Source: Bacillus massiliigorillae (lineage in GTDB: Bacteria > Bacillota > Bacilli > Bacillales > DSM-1321). Taken from it: 64,000 nt of DNA. Within the stretch, counting starts at the first letter, position 1, and each line of letters starts with the position of its first letter. The notes under the pieces were generated by a model. That model did not search any database, was not told where the DNA came from, and saw only the letters and a list, made by a program, of their open reading frames with translations. A program made the position numbers and the translations under genes. This document shows, piece by piece, positions 46,519 through 55,486 of the stretch. Where the stretch lies: NCBI RefSeq assembly GCF_000380245.2, contig NZ_HG428741.1, positions 2,946,787 to 3,010,786 of the forward strand. Reading direction: 5' to 3'.

Positions 46519-47084
46519 ACCCAATCACCTCCAACTTCCAATACAATGGCTTGTCCAAAGTTCACATGAACATCCCAATACTTCATTTCCTTACAAAGTG
46601 CAGATACTATATGACGAATGACACCACCATGAGATACAACAGCAATCGTCTTACTGCGATTACTGTTTAAAAGCACTCGCTCCTGTATAAATGCAAGAAC
46701 TCGCTCTCTAAAAGCAGGACCACATTCACCATTCGGAATACAATCCGTTTCCCAATGGTCTAACCAATGACAATAAGCAGGATTCTCTTTCAGCTGCTCA
46801 TACGTTTTTCCTTCCCAATCACCGAAATGAATTTCACGTAAACGCTTGTCTAAGAAAAATTCATCATCGAAAAGATAACGTGCCGTCTGCTGACAACGAA
46901 TTAAATCGCTGCTATAAATCTTCTCCACTGATTCATCAACCAACGCTAACCGAAGCGACTCATAATCATTCAATCGCTCTTGAATAACGGGTTCATCGGT
47001 ATACCCCATGTACTTCTTCTGCTTATTAAATTCGGTCATCCCATGACGAATGAGAATAAGACGAATAGAATCATTACGTTCCAT
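46470..47084 (-). CDS. cobC: Alpha-ribazole phosphatase CobC, histidine phosphatase family
   Basis: A 204-residue histidine phosphatase. LILIRHGMTEFN holds the catalytic RHG, YSSDLIRCQQTA and REIHFGDWEGKTYEQL are typical of CobC/phosphoglycerate-mutase-like enzymes, and VVSHGGVIRHIVSAL supplies the second His. It removes phosphate from alpha-ribazole phosphate or adenosylcobalamin phosphate. AAGGAGC precedes the ATG. Overlaps cobS by 49 bases. Confidence 0.88.
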   Translation of the reverse strand: MERNDSIRLILIRHGMTEFNKQKKYMGYTDEPVIQERLNDYESLRLALVDESVEKIYSSDLIRCQQTARYLFDDEFFLDKRLREIHFGDWEGKTYEQLKENPAYCHWLDHWETDCIPNGECGPAFRERVLAFIQERVLLNSNRSKTIAVVSHGGVIRHIVSALCKEMKYWDVHVNFGQAIVLEVGGDWVCTSSSVVPIVESASL

Positions 47085-47803
47085 AGTTCTGCTCCTTCAA
47101 TTGAAGTTCCAACAAGATCTCCATTTATTCCATTAAAATTCTTCACAGCCCATTTTCCATAAACAAAGGTAAACAACACTTGTAGCACAAGTAAAATAGC
47201 AAGTGGATAATACAGTACTATTATTACTGCTAGCCAACATAGTGCAATTACTATATCACTCCACGATAAATATTGGCGCCACATGTGAGCAAGACCTTTA
47301 TTTTGTATAGGTGGAAAGCACTTTAACATTAGCAATGCTTGAAAACGCGCTAATGCAGGAATAAATAAGAATGCGATGATTAAATTATGCTGTTCATAAT
47401 TCGAAACCAATTCATACAGAAAGCCCGCTTTCCAAATAAAAAGAAAAATAACAGCTAAAACCGCGAAGCTACCAATTCTTGAATCTTTCATAATTTCATA
47501 TTTTTTGTCTAATGAGCCGTTTGACCCTACTGCATCAGCTACATCCATCCAGCCATCTAAATGTAAGCCACCAGTTGCATACACCCAAGCCGAAAGAATA
47601 GCTAATGTAACAAGGGTAGTGGGCAGAAATAAATCAGTTATAAAAAAGACCACACTAATAAAACAGCCGATTAATAACCCTGCAAACGGGAAAAAGCGCA
47701 ATGCCCATTTCATACTATTCGTATTAATATCGCACGCAATTGGTAAAGGAAAACGCGTGAGAAATTGTAAAGATAACACCATACCATGTATAAAGTTTTT
47801 CAT
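47036..47803 (-). CDS. cobS: Adenosylcobinamide-GDP ribazoletransferase (cobalamin synthase) CobS
   Basis: A 255-residue membrane protein. LQFLTRFPLP near the N-terminus and GGLHLDGWMDVADAVGS near 85 (acidic active-site region) with KDSRIGSFAVLAV are the CobS signatures, with about 6 membrane segments. It joins adenosylcobinamide-GDP to alpha-ribazole (phosphate). The ATG at 47803 overlaps the cobU stop as TAATG. Confidence 0.93.
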   Translation of the reverse strand: MKNFIHGMVLSLQFLTRFPLPIACDINTNSMKWALRFFPFAGLLIGCFISVVFFITDLFLPTTLVTLAILSAWVYATGGLHLDGWMDVADAVGSNGSLDKKYEIMKDSRIGSFAVLAVIFLFIWKAGFLYELVSNYEQHNLIIAFLFIPALARFQALLMLKCFPPIQNKGLAHMWRQYLSWSDIVIALCWLAVIIVLYYPLAILLVLQVLFTFVYGKWAVKNFNGINGDLVGTSIEGAELWNVMILFVLFSFVMG

Positions 47804-48348
47804 TATTTCCACCTAATTTGACAACCAGCCACTGTTTGAATGGCTTCGTCACAATGTTTTACTACATATTTATGTACCGCTTCTAAACTATACACGTAAC
47901 TTTGCACACCATCATCTGGAATTGGCAATTCTTCATTCAAATCATTCGAAACCATAATAACTGTCATATTTTTATTCTTAGCTATTTGAAACACTTTTGA
48001 GAGCCGTTCAATCATCGAGTCATATGTTTTATTCTCCGAAAACATTACATTACTGCTCCAAACAGTTAAGCAATCAATAAGGATGACAGAAGAAGGCAAC
48101 ATTTCACGCATTCTTTCATCTAAGCGATACGGTTCTTCAATCGTTGTCCAAAGCTCTGAACGACTCTCTTGATGAAGATGAATACGCTCTGTCATTTCTT
48201 CATCATTATTCCTTTTTGTAGTCGCTACATAATATAAAGCTTGTGCCTGTTGTTGATTATAATAATCGACAGCCATTCGCTCAGCCTGAGAACTCTTCCC
48301 TGAACGAACACCACCAGAAATAAAAATTAACAAATTCGGTCTCTCCAT
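47803..48348 (-). CDS. cobU: Adenosylcobinamide kinase / guanylyltransferase CobU
   Basis: A 181-residue P-loop protein. FISGGVRSGKSSQAERMA is the P-loop, and DEEMTERIHLHQESRSELWTTIEEP carries the His expected to be guanylylated. ILIDCLTVWSSNVMF is the Walker-B-like strand. Its C-terminus (LPIPDDGVQSYVYSLEAV) is unlike canonical CobU, whereas the short protein at 46126 has the canonical C-terminus. Full length for the family. Overlaps cobD by 22 bases. Confidence 0.85.
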   Translation of the reverse strand: MERPNLLIFISGGVRSGKSSQAERMAVDYYNQQQAQALYYVATTKRNNDEEMTERIHLHQESRSELWTTIEEPYRLDERMREMLPSSVILIDCLTVWSSNVMFSENKTYDSMIERLSKVFQIAKNKNMTVIMVSNDLNEELPIPDDGVQSYVYSLEAVHKYVVKHCDEAIQTVAGCQIRWK

Positions 48349-49424
48349 TCTTTTAAATAACGAATGATGATTTCATTTTCTTCTCGTGTTCGAATTGCAA
48401 ATCGTAACGCTTTCCCTTCAAGACCTTTAAAGTTATATGTATGCCTCGCCAGAATGCCTTTTTCCGCAAGAAAGATTAGCAAGGGCTCATGCTCTTCAAG
48501 AGATAAATCACGCAACAAATAGAAGTTAGTACTTGTATTAGACAACTGAAATCCCAATGCTGTTAACTGTTCGGAAAGCCATTGTTTTTCGTTTCTAATA
48601 TATCTCGCTGTATCTTCTACAAAATCTTTACATTGCGGTAAGCAATCTATTAAGCTTAGCGCTACAGCATTTACGCTCCATGGGATTTGTAGCTTTGATA
48701 CAAGTTCAATTGTTTCTGGACTTGCAATCATATAACCCAGCCTAATTCCCGGTACTGCATAGATTTTCGTTAACGAACGAAGAACGATAACATGTGGGTT
48801 GCTTTCACATAGCGATACAACACTACTTTCACCACCCGAAAAATGAATGAACGCTTCATCCACAACTACATATGTTTCATGAATTCTAGCCAGTTCAATT
48901 AATCGTTTCATCTCTTCAAAAGAAACAATCGTTCCCGAAGGATTATTTGGCCGACATACATATACTGCGTCATGTTCTGCGACAATCTCTTCTATATTCG
49001 CTGGTAAGAGACATGCATCCCATACTTCCTCATATAAAAAGCATGTATACTCTACATTGTGCGCTCTGCATGCTAATTCATATTCACTAAAAGAAGGGTG
49101 AAACAAAGCTACTTTCTTTCCTTTAAATAAAGCTGCGCTTAAGTGAATCGCTTCAGCTCCACCATTCGTTAATCGTATTTGATTAGGCTTTACATGTTCA
49201 TACATAGCTACCTTATCAGTATGCTCACGATACGTTAAATCTGGATAATATGTGCTCTGATTCATAATTGCTCGTTGCATGGCTTCTTCCATGATTTTAG
49301 GCATACCGAACGGATTAATATTCGCGCTAAAATCTTTCACGCCTTTTGACTGTACCCCTTTTTCTTCAAGTACTGAAGAGATGACACTCGTTTTACCACC
49401 GTGCTCTGGCCAAACTGTTTTCAT
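48327..49424 (-). CDS. cobD: L-threonine-O-3-phosphate decarboxylase CobD
   Basis: A 365-residue PLP enzyme of the aspartate-aminotransferase fold. FSANINPFGMPKIMEEAM opens it; CRPNNPSGTIVSFEEM, VVDEAFIHFSG, and LRSLTKIYAVPGIRLGY with the PLP-binding Lys follow. It makes (R)-1-amino-2-propanol phosphate for CbiB. The substrate threonine phosphate would come from PduX. Confidence 0.9.
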   Translation of the reverse strand: MKTVWPEHGGKTSVISSVLEEKGVQSKGVKDFSANINPFGMPKIMEEAMQRAIMNQSTYYPDLTYREHTDKVAMYEHVKPNQIRLTNGGAEAIHLSAALFKGKKVALFHPSFSEYELACRAHNVEYTCFLYEEVWDACLLPANIEEIVAEHDAVYVCRPNNPSGTIVSFEEMKRLIELARIHETYVVVDEAFIHFSGGESSVVSLCESNPHVIVLRSLTKIYAVPGIRLGYMIASPETIELVSKLQIPWSVNAVALSLIDCLPQCKDFVEDTARYIRNEKQWLSEQLTALGFQLSNTSTNFYLLRDLSLEEHEPLLIFLAEKGILARHTYNFKGLEGKALRFAIRTREENEIIIRYLKEWRDRIC

Positions 49425-49484
49425 TATTCATATTCACCTCACAAATAACAGAGACGGTCAAAAAACCGCCTCTTCATTATTCAA

Positions 49485-50549
49485 TCAATTTTTTACCGTT
49501 TCTCTCGATACTTCAGCATCATCAAATGTAGCCATTTCTCTGGCCATTCTTGTCGCTGCTTCTACTAATGGATACGCTAAAACCGCTCCACTACCTTCAC
49601 CTAAGCGTAAGTTTAAAGTTAACAATGATTTCTTACCAAGAGCATCTAATGCAGCTGCATGACCAGGCTCTACTGAATGATGACCAGCAATCATATAATC
49701 TTGTACTTCTGGGCAGAATTTAGTAGCAACTAATGCACTCGCTGTACAAATAAATCCATCTAATAGAATAGGAATATGTTGTGATGCTGCATAAAGCATT
49801 GCACCTGCCATCGCACCAATTTCAAAACCACCTATTTTTTGTAATAAGTCTAGCGGATCATTGCAATCTGGCTGTAATACTTTTAATGCATCATCAATAA
49901 CTCCTGCTTTGTAATCAAGTGCTGAAGCCGCCAAACCTGTACCTTGTCCTACTAGAGAACGCACATTCACACCGGTAATTGAAGCAACAATAGCTGAACT
50001 TGCCGTCGTATTAGCAATTCCCATCTCTCCAACAATGATTAATTTTGCACCTTTATTTATCATTGCTTCTGCACGTTTCATACCTACTTCGACAGAATGA
50101 ATCGCTTCTTCTTTAGTCATAGCAGGACCTTTCGCAAAGTTCTTTGTCCCAAATCCTACCTTATCTACTACCAATCCATCTGCATCAATATTCGATTTCA
50201 CACCTACATCTACAATTTCAATAAAACCATTTACACTTTTCGTGAATGCATTAATAGCTGCACCTTCATTTAAAAAATTCATAACCATTTGTGCTGTAAC
50301 TTCTTGTGGATATGCCGAAACGCCTTCTTCTGCAATACCGTGGTCCGCTGCAAACACAATCACACCTGGCGGAAAGACCTCAGGAAGCTTACTACCTGTA
50401 ATTTCTGCTAATTGAACTGCTACATTCTCCAGTTCTCCTAGGCTTCCGATTGGTTTTGTTAAATTATTAAGATGTTGTTGTGCCGCTTGTCCCATCTCTT
50501 TGTTAACCGCTTGTATATTCTCTACAACTGTCTTAATTCTTTCACTCAT
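49485..50549 (-). CDS. cobT: Nicotinate-nucleotide:dimethylbenzimidazole phosphoribosyltransferase CobT
   Basis: A 354-residue enzyme. LTKPIGSLGELENVAVQLAEI, VFAADHGIAEEGVSAYPQEVTAQMV, GEMGIANTTASSAIV and GFEIGAMAGAMLYAA are the CobT family motifs. It makes alpha-ribazole phosphate from the lower ligand base. With cblS and an S-component transporter also present, the cell would have both synthesis and salvage of alpha-ribazole. Confidence 0.94.
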   Translation of the reverse strand: MSERIKTVVENIQAVNKEMGQAAQQHLNNLTKPIGSLGELENVAVQLAEITGSKLPEVFPPGVIVFAADHGIAEEGVSAYPQEVTAQMVMNFLNEGAAINAFTKSVNGFIEIVDVGVKSNIDADGLVVDKVGFGTKNFAKGPAMTKEEAIHSVEVGMKRAEAMINKGAKLIIVGEMGIANTTASSAIVASITGVNVRSLVGQGTGLAASALDYKAGVIDDALKVLQPDCNDPLDLLQKIGGFEIGAMAGAMLYAASQHIPILLDGFICTASALVATKFCPEVQDYMIAGHHSVEPGHAAALDALGKKSLLTLNLRLGEGSGAVLAYPLVEAATRMAREMATFDDAEVSRETVKN

Positions 50550-50555
50550 GCTTTT

Positions 50556-52067
50556 CTATCCCCTTTTGATTAATTCGTATACTTTCTTCATGTTGATATG
50601 TTGTTTCACATGCTCTGCAAGTCGTTCATATTCCTTCGCTTTTAGCTCTTCAATATGAAGTGTCCTTTCGATTGCAGGGAGTCCTTTAGCTGCTCTTATT
50701 CCATTTAAATAATTTCTTCTAAAATCATCATTATGGAACACATTATGTAAATAGGTTCCAATCACTTTACCACCATCTGTGCAACATCCTTCTTTTTCAC
50801 CATTTAAAATAGCAAAGTGCTTAATTGGTTGTAACACATCAGCATGTCCCATGTGTACTTCATAGCCTTTTAATGGGCTAGAGCCATTGTCTAAGCAATC
50901 ACTATATCCTTTTGAAACAACCGTTTTCTTCTCTGCTTTCATCTCCGTTACAACTGGAAGTAGTTTCAATCCTTCCATCTTCGTCACTTCTGATTCCACT
51001 TCTTCAGGGTCATGAATTTCTTCACCAAGCATTTGAAAACCGCCACAAATACCAAAAACATATGTGCCTTTTTCAGCTAGTTTCACAATTCGTTCTGCTA
51101 ATCCAGTGTCTTCGATATATTGCATGGCATATGCTGTGTTTTTTGTACCTGGTAAAATAATCATATCAGGGTTTCCAAGCTGTGATGCTTTTTTCACGAA
51201 ACGAATATTACAATCGATTTCTAAGCGCAAGGGGTCAATATCTGTAAAATTCGAAAAAGTTGGATGAGCAATAACCGCAATATCAATATCCCCTTCATCA
51301 TTTGTTCCACCATTACTATATTGATCAAGAATTAGGCTATCTTCACCATCGATTTCCAAATTAGAAAGATACGGAATCACTCCAAGAACAGGTACACCTG
51401 TATATTCTTCAAACCAATCAAGTCCCGGCTGCAATAAAGCTACATCGCCCCTAAATTTATTAATGACCACACCTTTCACACGATGGCGATCTTCTTCAGG
51501 TAGAAGCTGAAGCGTTCCTACTAGACTTGCAAAAACCCCACCTCGGTCAATATCACCTACAAGAATAACTGGTGCATCAACCAATCGAGCGAGACGCATA
51601 TTGACAAGTTCTCGATCATTCAAATTAATTTCAGCTGGAGAACCCGCACCTTCAATAACGATGCAATCATATTCATTAGCTAGAATCGAAAAGGATTCAC
51701 TAATAGCCTGTAACCCTTTTTCATAAAACTCTTGGCGATAAGCCATCGCTTTCATATTACGATATGGCTTACCATGAAGCACAATTTGCGATTTCATATC
51801 ACCAGACGGTTTAATTAAAATCGGATTCATATGTACAGATGCCTCTACACCAGCTGCTTCCGCTTGTATACCTTGTGCTCTTCCTATTTCCAGTCCATCA
51901 TTCGTGATATATGAATTCAAAGCCATATTTTGCGATTTGAAAGGAGCAACAGCCATCCCCTCATTCGCAAAAATCCGGCATAATGCCGTTACGAAAATAC
52001 TTTTCCCAGAATCGGAATGAGTACCTTGAACCATTAACGGAACTGCTTTTCCTCTAATTACCGTCAT
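50556..52067 (-). CDS. cbiP: Cobyric acid synthase CbiP/CobQ
   Basis: A 503-residue glutamine amidotransferase. LMVQGTHSDSGKSIFVTALCR is the N-terminal nucleotide site, IEGAGSPAEINL and LVGDIDRGGVFASLVGT follow, and the glutaminase domain has FGICGGFQMLGEEI with nucleophile Cys and a late YLHNVFHND His region. It amidates the b, d, e and g side chains. Confidence 0.94.
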   Translation of the reverse strand: MTVIRGKAVPLMVQGTHSDSGKSIFVTALCRIFANEGMAVAPFKSQNMALNSYITNDGLEIGRAQGIQAEAAGVEASVHMNPILIKPSGDMKSQIVLHGKPYRNMKAMAYRQEFYEKGLQAISESFSILANEYDCIVIEGAGSPAEINLNDRELVNMRLARLVDAPVILVGDIDRGGVFASLVGTLQLLPEEDRHRVKGVVINKFRGDVALLQPGLDWFEEYTGVPVLGVIPYLSNLEIDGEDSLILDQYSNGGTNDEGDIDIAVIAHPTFSNFTDIDPLRLEIDCNIRFVKKASQLGNPDMIILPGTKNTAYAMQYIEDTGLAERIVKLAEKGTYVFGICGGFQMLGEEIHDPEEVESEVTKMEGLKLLPVVTEMKAEKKTVVSKGYSDCLDNGSSPLKGYEVHMGHADVLQPIKHFAILNGEKEGCCTDGGKVIGTYLHNVFHNDDFRRNYLNGIRAAKGLPAIERTLHIEELKAKEYERLAEHVKQHINMKKVYELIKRG

Positions 52068-52087
52068 CCTCGTCCCACATCCTCTAA

Positions 52088-52618
52088 TTAATAATCCACA
52101 CCATATATTGCTTGGACACCGTCTTGATAATAATGCTTGTCTTCTTCAACAATCGAAACTAAATCCGCAAGATTTTTAATTTCCTGCTTTGCATCACGAC
52201 CTGTAATGATGATATGTGTTGACTTTGGTTTTGTTTCTAACGCTTGAAGCACTTCTGATAAAGGAATTACATCATCAATAGGAAATTCTTCAATACGTAA
52301 AGCAATATTTAATTCATCAAGAATAACGACATCGTACTCTTCGTTTTGTAAAACTTCTTTCGCTTTCTGCCAAGCGCTTTTCAAAGCTGCTCGATTCACT
52401 TCAGCAGATTGTGTCCATGTACAACCTGCTCCTAATTGATACACTTCACAGCCTAATCTTTCTAATGCAATTTGATCTCCATAATCACGATCAGGTGATT
52501 TAATAAATTGCAGCATAATTACCTTCATATCTCTACCTAATGCGCGTGCTGCAAGTCCCACAGCTGCAGTTGTTTTTCCTTTTCCATCACCTGTATATAC
52601 TAAGATTTTCCCTGACAT
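52088..52618 (-). CDS. cobO: Cob(I)yrinic acid a,c-diamide adenosyltransferase CobO/BtuR
   Basis: A 176-residue CobA-type adenosyltransferase. LVYTGDGKGKTTAAVGLAARALG is the P-loop, MLQFIKSP, and VVILDELNIAL are the other family motifs. It adds the 5'-deoxyadenosyl upper ligand. It is the first gene after riboswitch 2 and starts the second cobalamin operon. Confidence 0.95.
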   Translation of the reverse strand: MSGKILVYTGDGKGKTTAAVGLAARALGRDMKVIMLQFIKSPDRDYGDQIALERLGCEVYQLGAGCTWTQSAEVNRAALKSAWQKAKEVLQNEEYDVVILDELNIALRIEEFPIDDVIPLSEVLQALETKPKSTHIIITGRDAKQEIKNLADLVSIVEEDKHYYQDGVQAIYGVDY

Positions 52619-52648
52619 TTTCCCAACCCCTATTTTTATACGAAAAAT

Positions 52649-52687
52649 AAATAAGACGCCAAAGCTACAGGTAGCTAGGCGCCTTAT
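52649..52687 (-). terminator. Expression-platform terminator of riboswitch 2
   Basis: On the minus strand an imperfect stem (ATAAGGCGCCTAGCTAC with GTAGCTTTGGCGTCTTAT) is followed by TTATTTTT. It lies between riboswitch 2 and cobO. Confidence 0.78.
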
Positions 52688-52789
52688 ACTTCGAAAATTA
52701 TGTATTTCTCTCGTATGTTAAACACTAGAAGAGAAATCACAAAGTCTACATATAGACAACATGCTCCCTTGAGCAATTGTTGCAATACT

Positions 52790-52940
52790 CTATCTAAAGG
52801 AGGTATCCTGACTTAGCTTCATCCGATTATCCCACCTTCCCAAATCATCTTCGATTCAGTGGTTCTTACACGGGATTACGTCCACCTTACAGTAGTTAGG
52901 GTCTGTAGAGGATTCTCACCTCTTTCCCTTACCTTTAAAC
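52790..52940 (-). ncRNA. Cobalamin riboswitch 2, upstream of cobO
   Basis: Minus-strand segments GGGAAAGAGGTG, AATCCTCTACAG, CCACTGAATCG, TTTGGGAAGGTGGG and AGTCAGGATACCTCC repeat the core of riboswitch 1 with substitutions. It sits just after the stop of the S-component gene and before cobO, so cobalamin would shut off the second operon. Confidence 0.92.
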
Positions 52941-52942
52941 AG

Positions 52943-53440
52943 TTACATTTTCATGAACTTCTTTTTCCAACTTAGTGGTAATGCCACATAAACAATTTCT
53001 GCTATTACTAAATTGCAAAGCGCAGCGAGTGCTAAAGCTGGAAATAAAACAAATGCCATGTCCTTAATAAGTGGATACAGTGCTAAAAGTGAAATTGGAC
53101 AGTTGAACAGAAACATAACTACTCCCGATCCTATAATGGCAACTACATGATTCACTCTTTGCTCAAGCCATCTTCTCGATACACTATAAAAATACATCGT
53201 TAATGCCATCATAAGTGCAATAATTAGATGAACAGGCAGAGATAACGGAAAACCCGAAAGTAGTGATGAAATAATATGCCCAAAGAAACCTAAAGCCATA
53301 CCATAGTATGGTCCAAGAAGTAATGTGCCTATTAAGGCAGGAGCAGCATCCAAGGCAATTGAACCCATGAATTTAATATTCCCTCCAATAAAACACATTG
53401 CCACAAACAAAGAACATAAAGTTATTTTTTGTATCTTCAC
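52943..53440 (-). CDS. ECF transporter S component, candidate alpha-ribazole or cobalamin-precursor importer (CblT-like)
   Basis: A 165-residue membrane protein with about 5-6 hydrophobic segments. CSLFVAMCFIGGNIKFMGSIALDAAPALIGTLLLGPYYGMALGFFGHIISSLLSGFPLSLPVH is the pattern of ECF S components of the CblT/BioY-like kind. I chose the GTG at 53440 (GGAG 6 bases before) over the ATG at 53467. The gene lies between its own upstream region and riboswitch 2, so the riboswitch cannot control it directly. Substrate is inferred from the cobalamin neighbourhood. The shared ECF ATPases and T component are not in the window. Confidence 0.6.
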   Translation of the reverse strand: MKIQKITLCSLFVAMCFIGGNIKFMGSIALDAAPALIGTLLLGPYYGMALGFFGHIISSLLSGFPLSLPVHLIIALMMALTMYFYSVSRRWLEQRVNHVVAIIGSGVVMFLFNCPISLLALYPLIKDMAFVLFPALALAALCNLVIAEIVYVALPLSWKKKFMKM

Positions 53441-53759
53441 CGCAAGCTCCTTACTTATGTATGTCATGTTATATAATTATATTATAAAATCGTCAATCTA
53501 TCGAAACAAGCCACTCTGTACATAAATAGCAATATAATGACATCGTCGATAAATCGTCTATTCTACTTTACCATTTATTCTTTTACAAAACACAGTACTA
53601 GTATTAAACATTAATTATTCAACCACTATACAGAAAAAAAGAAACATCAATATAGTACATACATATACTATCCCTAAATTGTAGCTACACTCATATCAGT
53701 TGAGAATATTTACAAAAAAAGGTTAAATTAAGCTAACACATATTCGGAGGTTCATATAA

Positions 53760-54347
53760 TTGTATAAACTACTAAAAATTATCATTCTATGTATTGCTAG
53801 CATGTCCTTACTGTACATTGGATTCACTCATTATCAAATGCAAAAACACAAAAACAATAATCCCACCTCTGGCGCAGACTATATGATTGTACTTGGCGCA
53901 AGAGTACATGGAACGGAACCATCATTATCATTACAATACCGGATTAATACTGCTGCAGACTATTTACTAAAAAGCCCAAATACAATTGCAATTGTTTCAG
54001 GTGGACAAGGAGTTAATGAAGATATTTCCGAAGCTCAAGTAATGAAAGATGGATTAATAGCTTTAGGGGTAGATAGACAAAGAATTATTAAAGAAGATCA
54101 ATCTACGTCAACTTATGAAAATATTAAATTTTCAAAAAAACTAATAAAAGATAGTGCTAAGCGAATTATAGTTGTAACAAATGATTATCATCTATACCGT
54201 TCCATTCTAATTGGTAATCAATACGGATTAGATTTAGAAGCTTTACCAGCCAAAACCCCGAAACAAGCTTTATTAAAATCTTATGCTCGAGAGTATTTAG
54301 CTTTAATTAAATATTATCTACTTTCGATGACTAATCAGATTAACTAA
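53760..54347 (+). CDS. YdcF/SanA-family protein (DUF218)
   Basis: A 195-residue protein with one N-terminal membrane segment (5-22). DUF218 motifs are YMIVLGARVHGTEPS, SLQYRINTAADYLLKSPNTIAIVSGGQGVNEDISEA, STSTYENIKFSKKLI, and VVTNDYHLYRS. Members are extracytoplasmic and often linked to cell-wall or carbohydrate metabolism, but the reaction is unknown. Starts at TTG behind GGAGG. Confidence 0.85.
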   Translation: MYKLLKIIILCIASMSLLYIGFTHYQMQKHKNNNPTSGADYMIVLGARVHGTEPSLSLQYRINTAADYLLKSPNTIAIVSGGQGVNEDISEAQVMKDGLIALGVDRQRIIKEDQSTSTYENIKFSKKLIKDSAKRIIVVTNDYHLYRSILIGNQYGLDLEALPAKTPKQALLKSYAREYLALIKYYLLSMTNQIN

Positions 54348-54432
54348 TAGAAGAAATAAACTAACGATTTTTTCCTTTTTCAATTGCTTATGATAAAGTA
54401 TATATGGAAGAATTAATATTGGAGTTGAGTGA

Positions 54433-54630
54433 ATGCCACACACAAAAAGAAGTAATTTATCCCCAGGAATGCTAGTGGATATAGTACTGAAGAAAGATCA
54501 ACGAACTGGAACATTAACAAGAGGGACCATTAAACGATTACTGACTAAATCAGCAGTTCATCATCATGGAATTAAAGTAGAACTAACCGATGGACAAGTT
54601 GGAAGAGTAAAACATATTATACAAAATTAA
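54433..54630 (+). CDS. ywbE: YwbE-family small protein
   Basis: A 65-residue basic protein that matches YwbE throughout: SNLSPGMLVDIVLKKDQRTGTLTRGTIKRLLTKSAVHHHGIKVELTDGQVGRVKHI. It looks like a small beta-barrel, possibly nucleic-acid binding. TTGGAG precedes the ATG. Function is not established. Confidence 0.9.
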   Translation: MPHTKRSNLSPGMLVDIVLKKDQRTGTLTRGTIKRLLTKSAVHHHGIKVELTDGQVGRVKHIIQN

Positions 54631-54639
54631 TGCCTGTAG

Positions 54640-54678
54640 AAGCTTGTAGTGAGAAAATCATTTATTCTCTGCAAGCTT
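54640..54678 (+). terminator. Terminator after ywbE
   Basis: AAGCTTG and CAAGCTT with inner AGAGAA-type pairing form a hairpin followed by a T-rich stretch. Confidence 0.65.
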
Positions 54679-54787
54679 ATTTACTTTGCTTTGAATGAAA
54701 TACTAAAGAAGCCTTTTATATGAATTTTTTTTACATAAAAGACATATATGGAAAATATGTAATGACTAAAGGATAACGATAACATGC

Positions 54788-55486
54788 CTATTTTTGGGGG
54801 AAAAATAGATTATATATGAGTTTTTCTACTGACTAAGTTCCTTCGCTCTCACCTGTTTTATCCTCTTTCTATGTTTCCATAGAAATCCAAACGGCAGATG
54901 GTCATCACTACTACGAACTCGCCGCCATCTTAACTAGCTTCATAGGTAGCTAACACACCTCTTCTAGTAAGACTTCAAACGTTCCGTTGTTTATATCCCT
55001 TCTTTTAATTACCTTAGGTCTCCACTATTCAACAATGAGAAAGATCAGTTTAATAGTCAATTTTGCTGATCTCCACTACACCATATAAGATGTACGGATA
55101 AATACTAAACTCCTAGCATTTAATAGTATTTACTACCTCACCTTGCGTAACACATGGATTCGTCGCCTGACCATAGTAACCTTTTAAGGAGCCCCGCGAG
55201 ACATTATTAGTTGTCCCTACGTCTTCACCTGACTTCATCCCTTTTGTTTGTTAGAACATCACTGGATGCAGGAGGATTAGGCACTTGTTCTTCGACTATT
55301 CAACAAGGTTAGGAATCTCACCTAACAATTCCAAACAACAGTTAGAGAATAAATTATCGCCACAGTCATCTAAGTCATAGCTTGAATAACTATCAACTAT
55401 AAACTGTAAACTAATAACTCCTCCACTTATTTCGCTCTTATCTAGCTTATAAAGTAACGTTTCGTTTATTTTTGTTCAGGAGTAAC
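54788..55486 (-). ncRNA. 5' half of a split group II intron (domains I-III and 5' arm of domain IV)
   Basis: About 700 nt of structured RNA on the minus strand directly after the SLH exon. Domain I shows a long-range basal stem (AAACGTT 55462-55456 with AACGTTT 54983-54977; TTTATA with TATAAA inside it) and a split 11-nt tetraloop receptor (TATGG 55085-55081, CCTAAG 55018-55013). The receptor would dock the GAAA loop of domain V. Between these strands, hairpin GATCAG/CTGATC displays TTGACTA (55060-55054), complementary to the last 7 bases of the exon: EBS1. Domain II is roughly the TAGCT/AGCTA hairpin near 54945; domain III includes a GAAA-capped 8-bp hairpin at 54885-54866 and AGCGAAGGA. Bases 54832-54788 are the 5' arm of domain IV. 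There is no maturase ORF, and the RNA stops there. The predicted 5' end, GUUAC, departs from the usual GUGYG. Confidence 0.8.

Noticed and set aside
55307..55475. A 50-plus codon open frame running from the SLH exon into the intron in another frame
   Set aside because: It has no start or ribosome site, ends at a stop in domain I, and its sequence is explained by intron structure.
54788..55486. Large structured RNA that might be an OLE- or ROOL-type ornate RNA
   Set aside because: The GAAA-tetraloop receptor halves, the EBS1 loop matching the neighbouring exon and the domain IV arm matching a domain V-containing segment fit a group II intron. The gene context is not that of OLE, and no phage or tRNA island is present.
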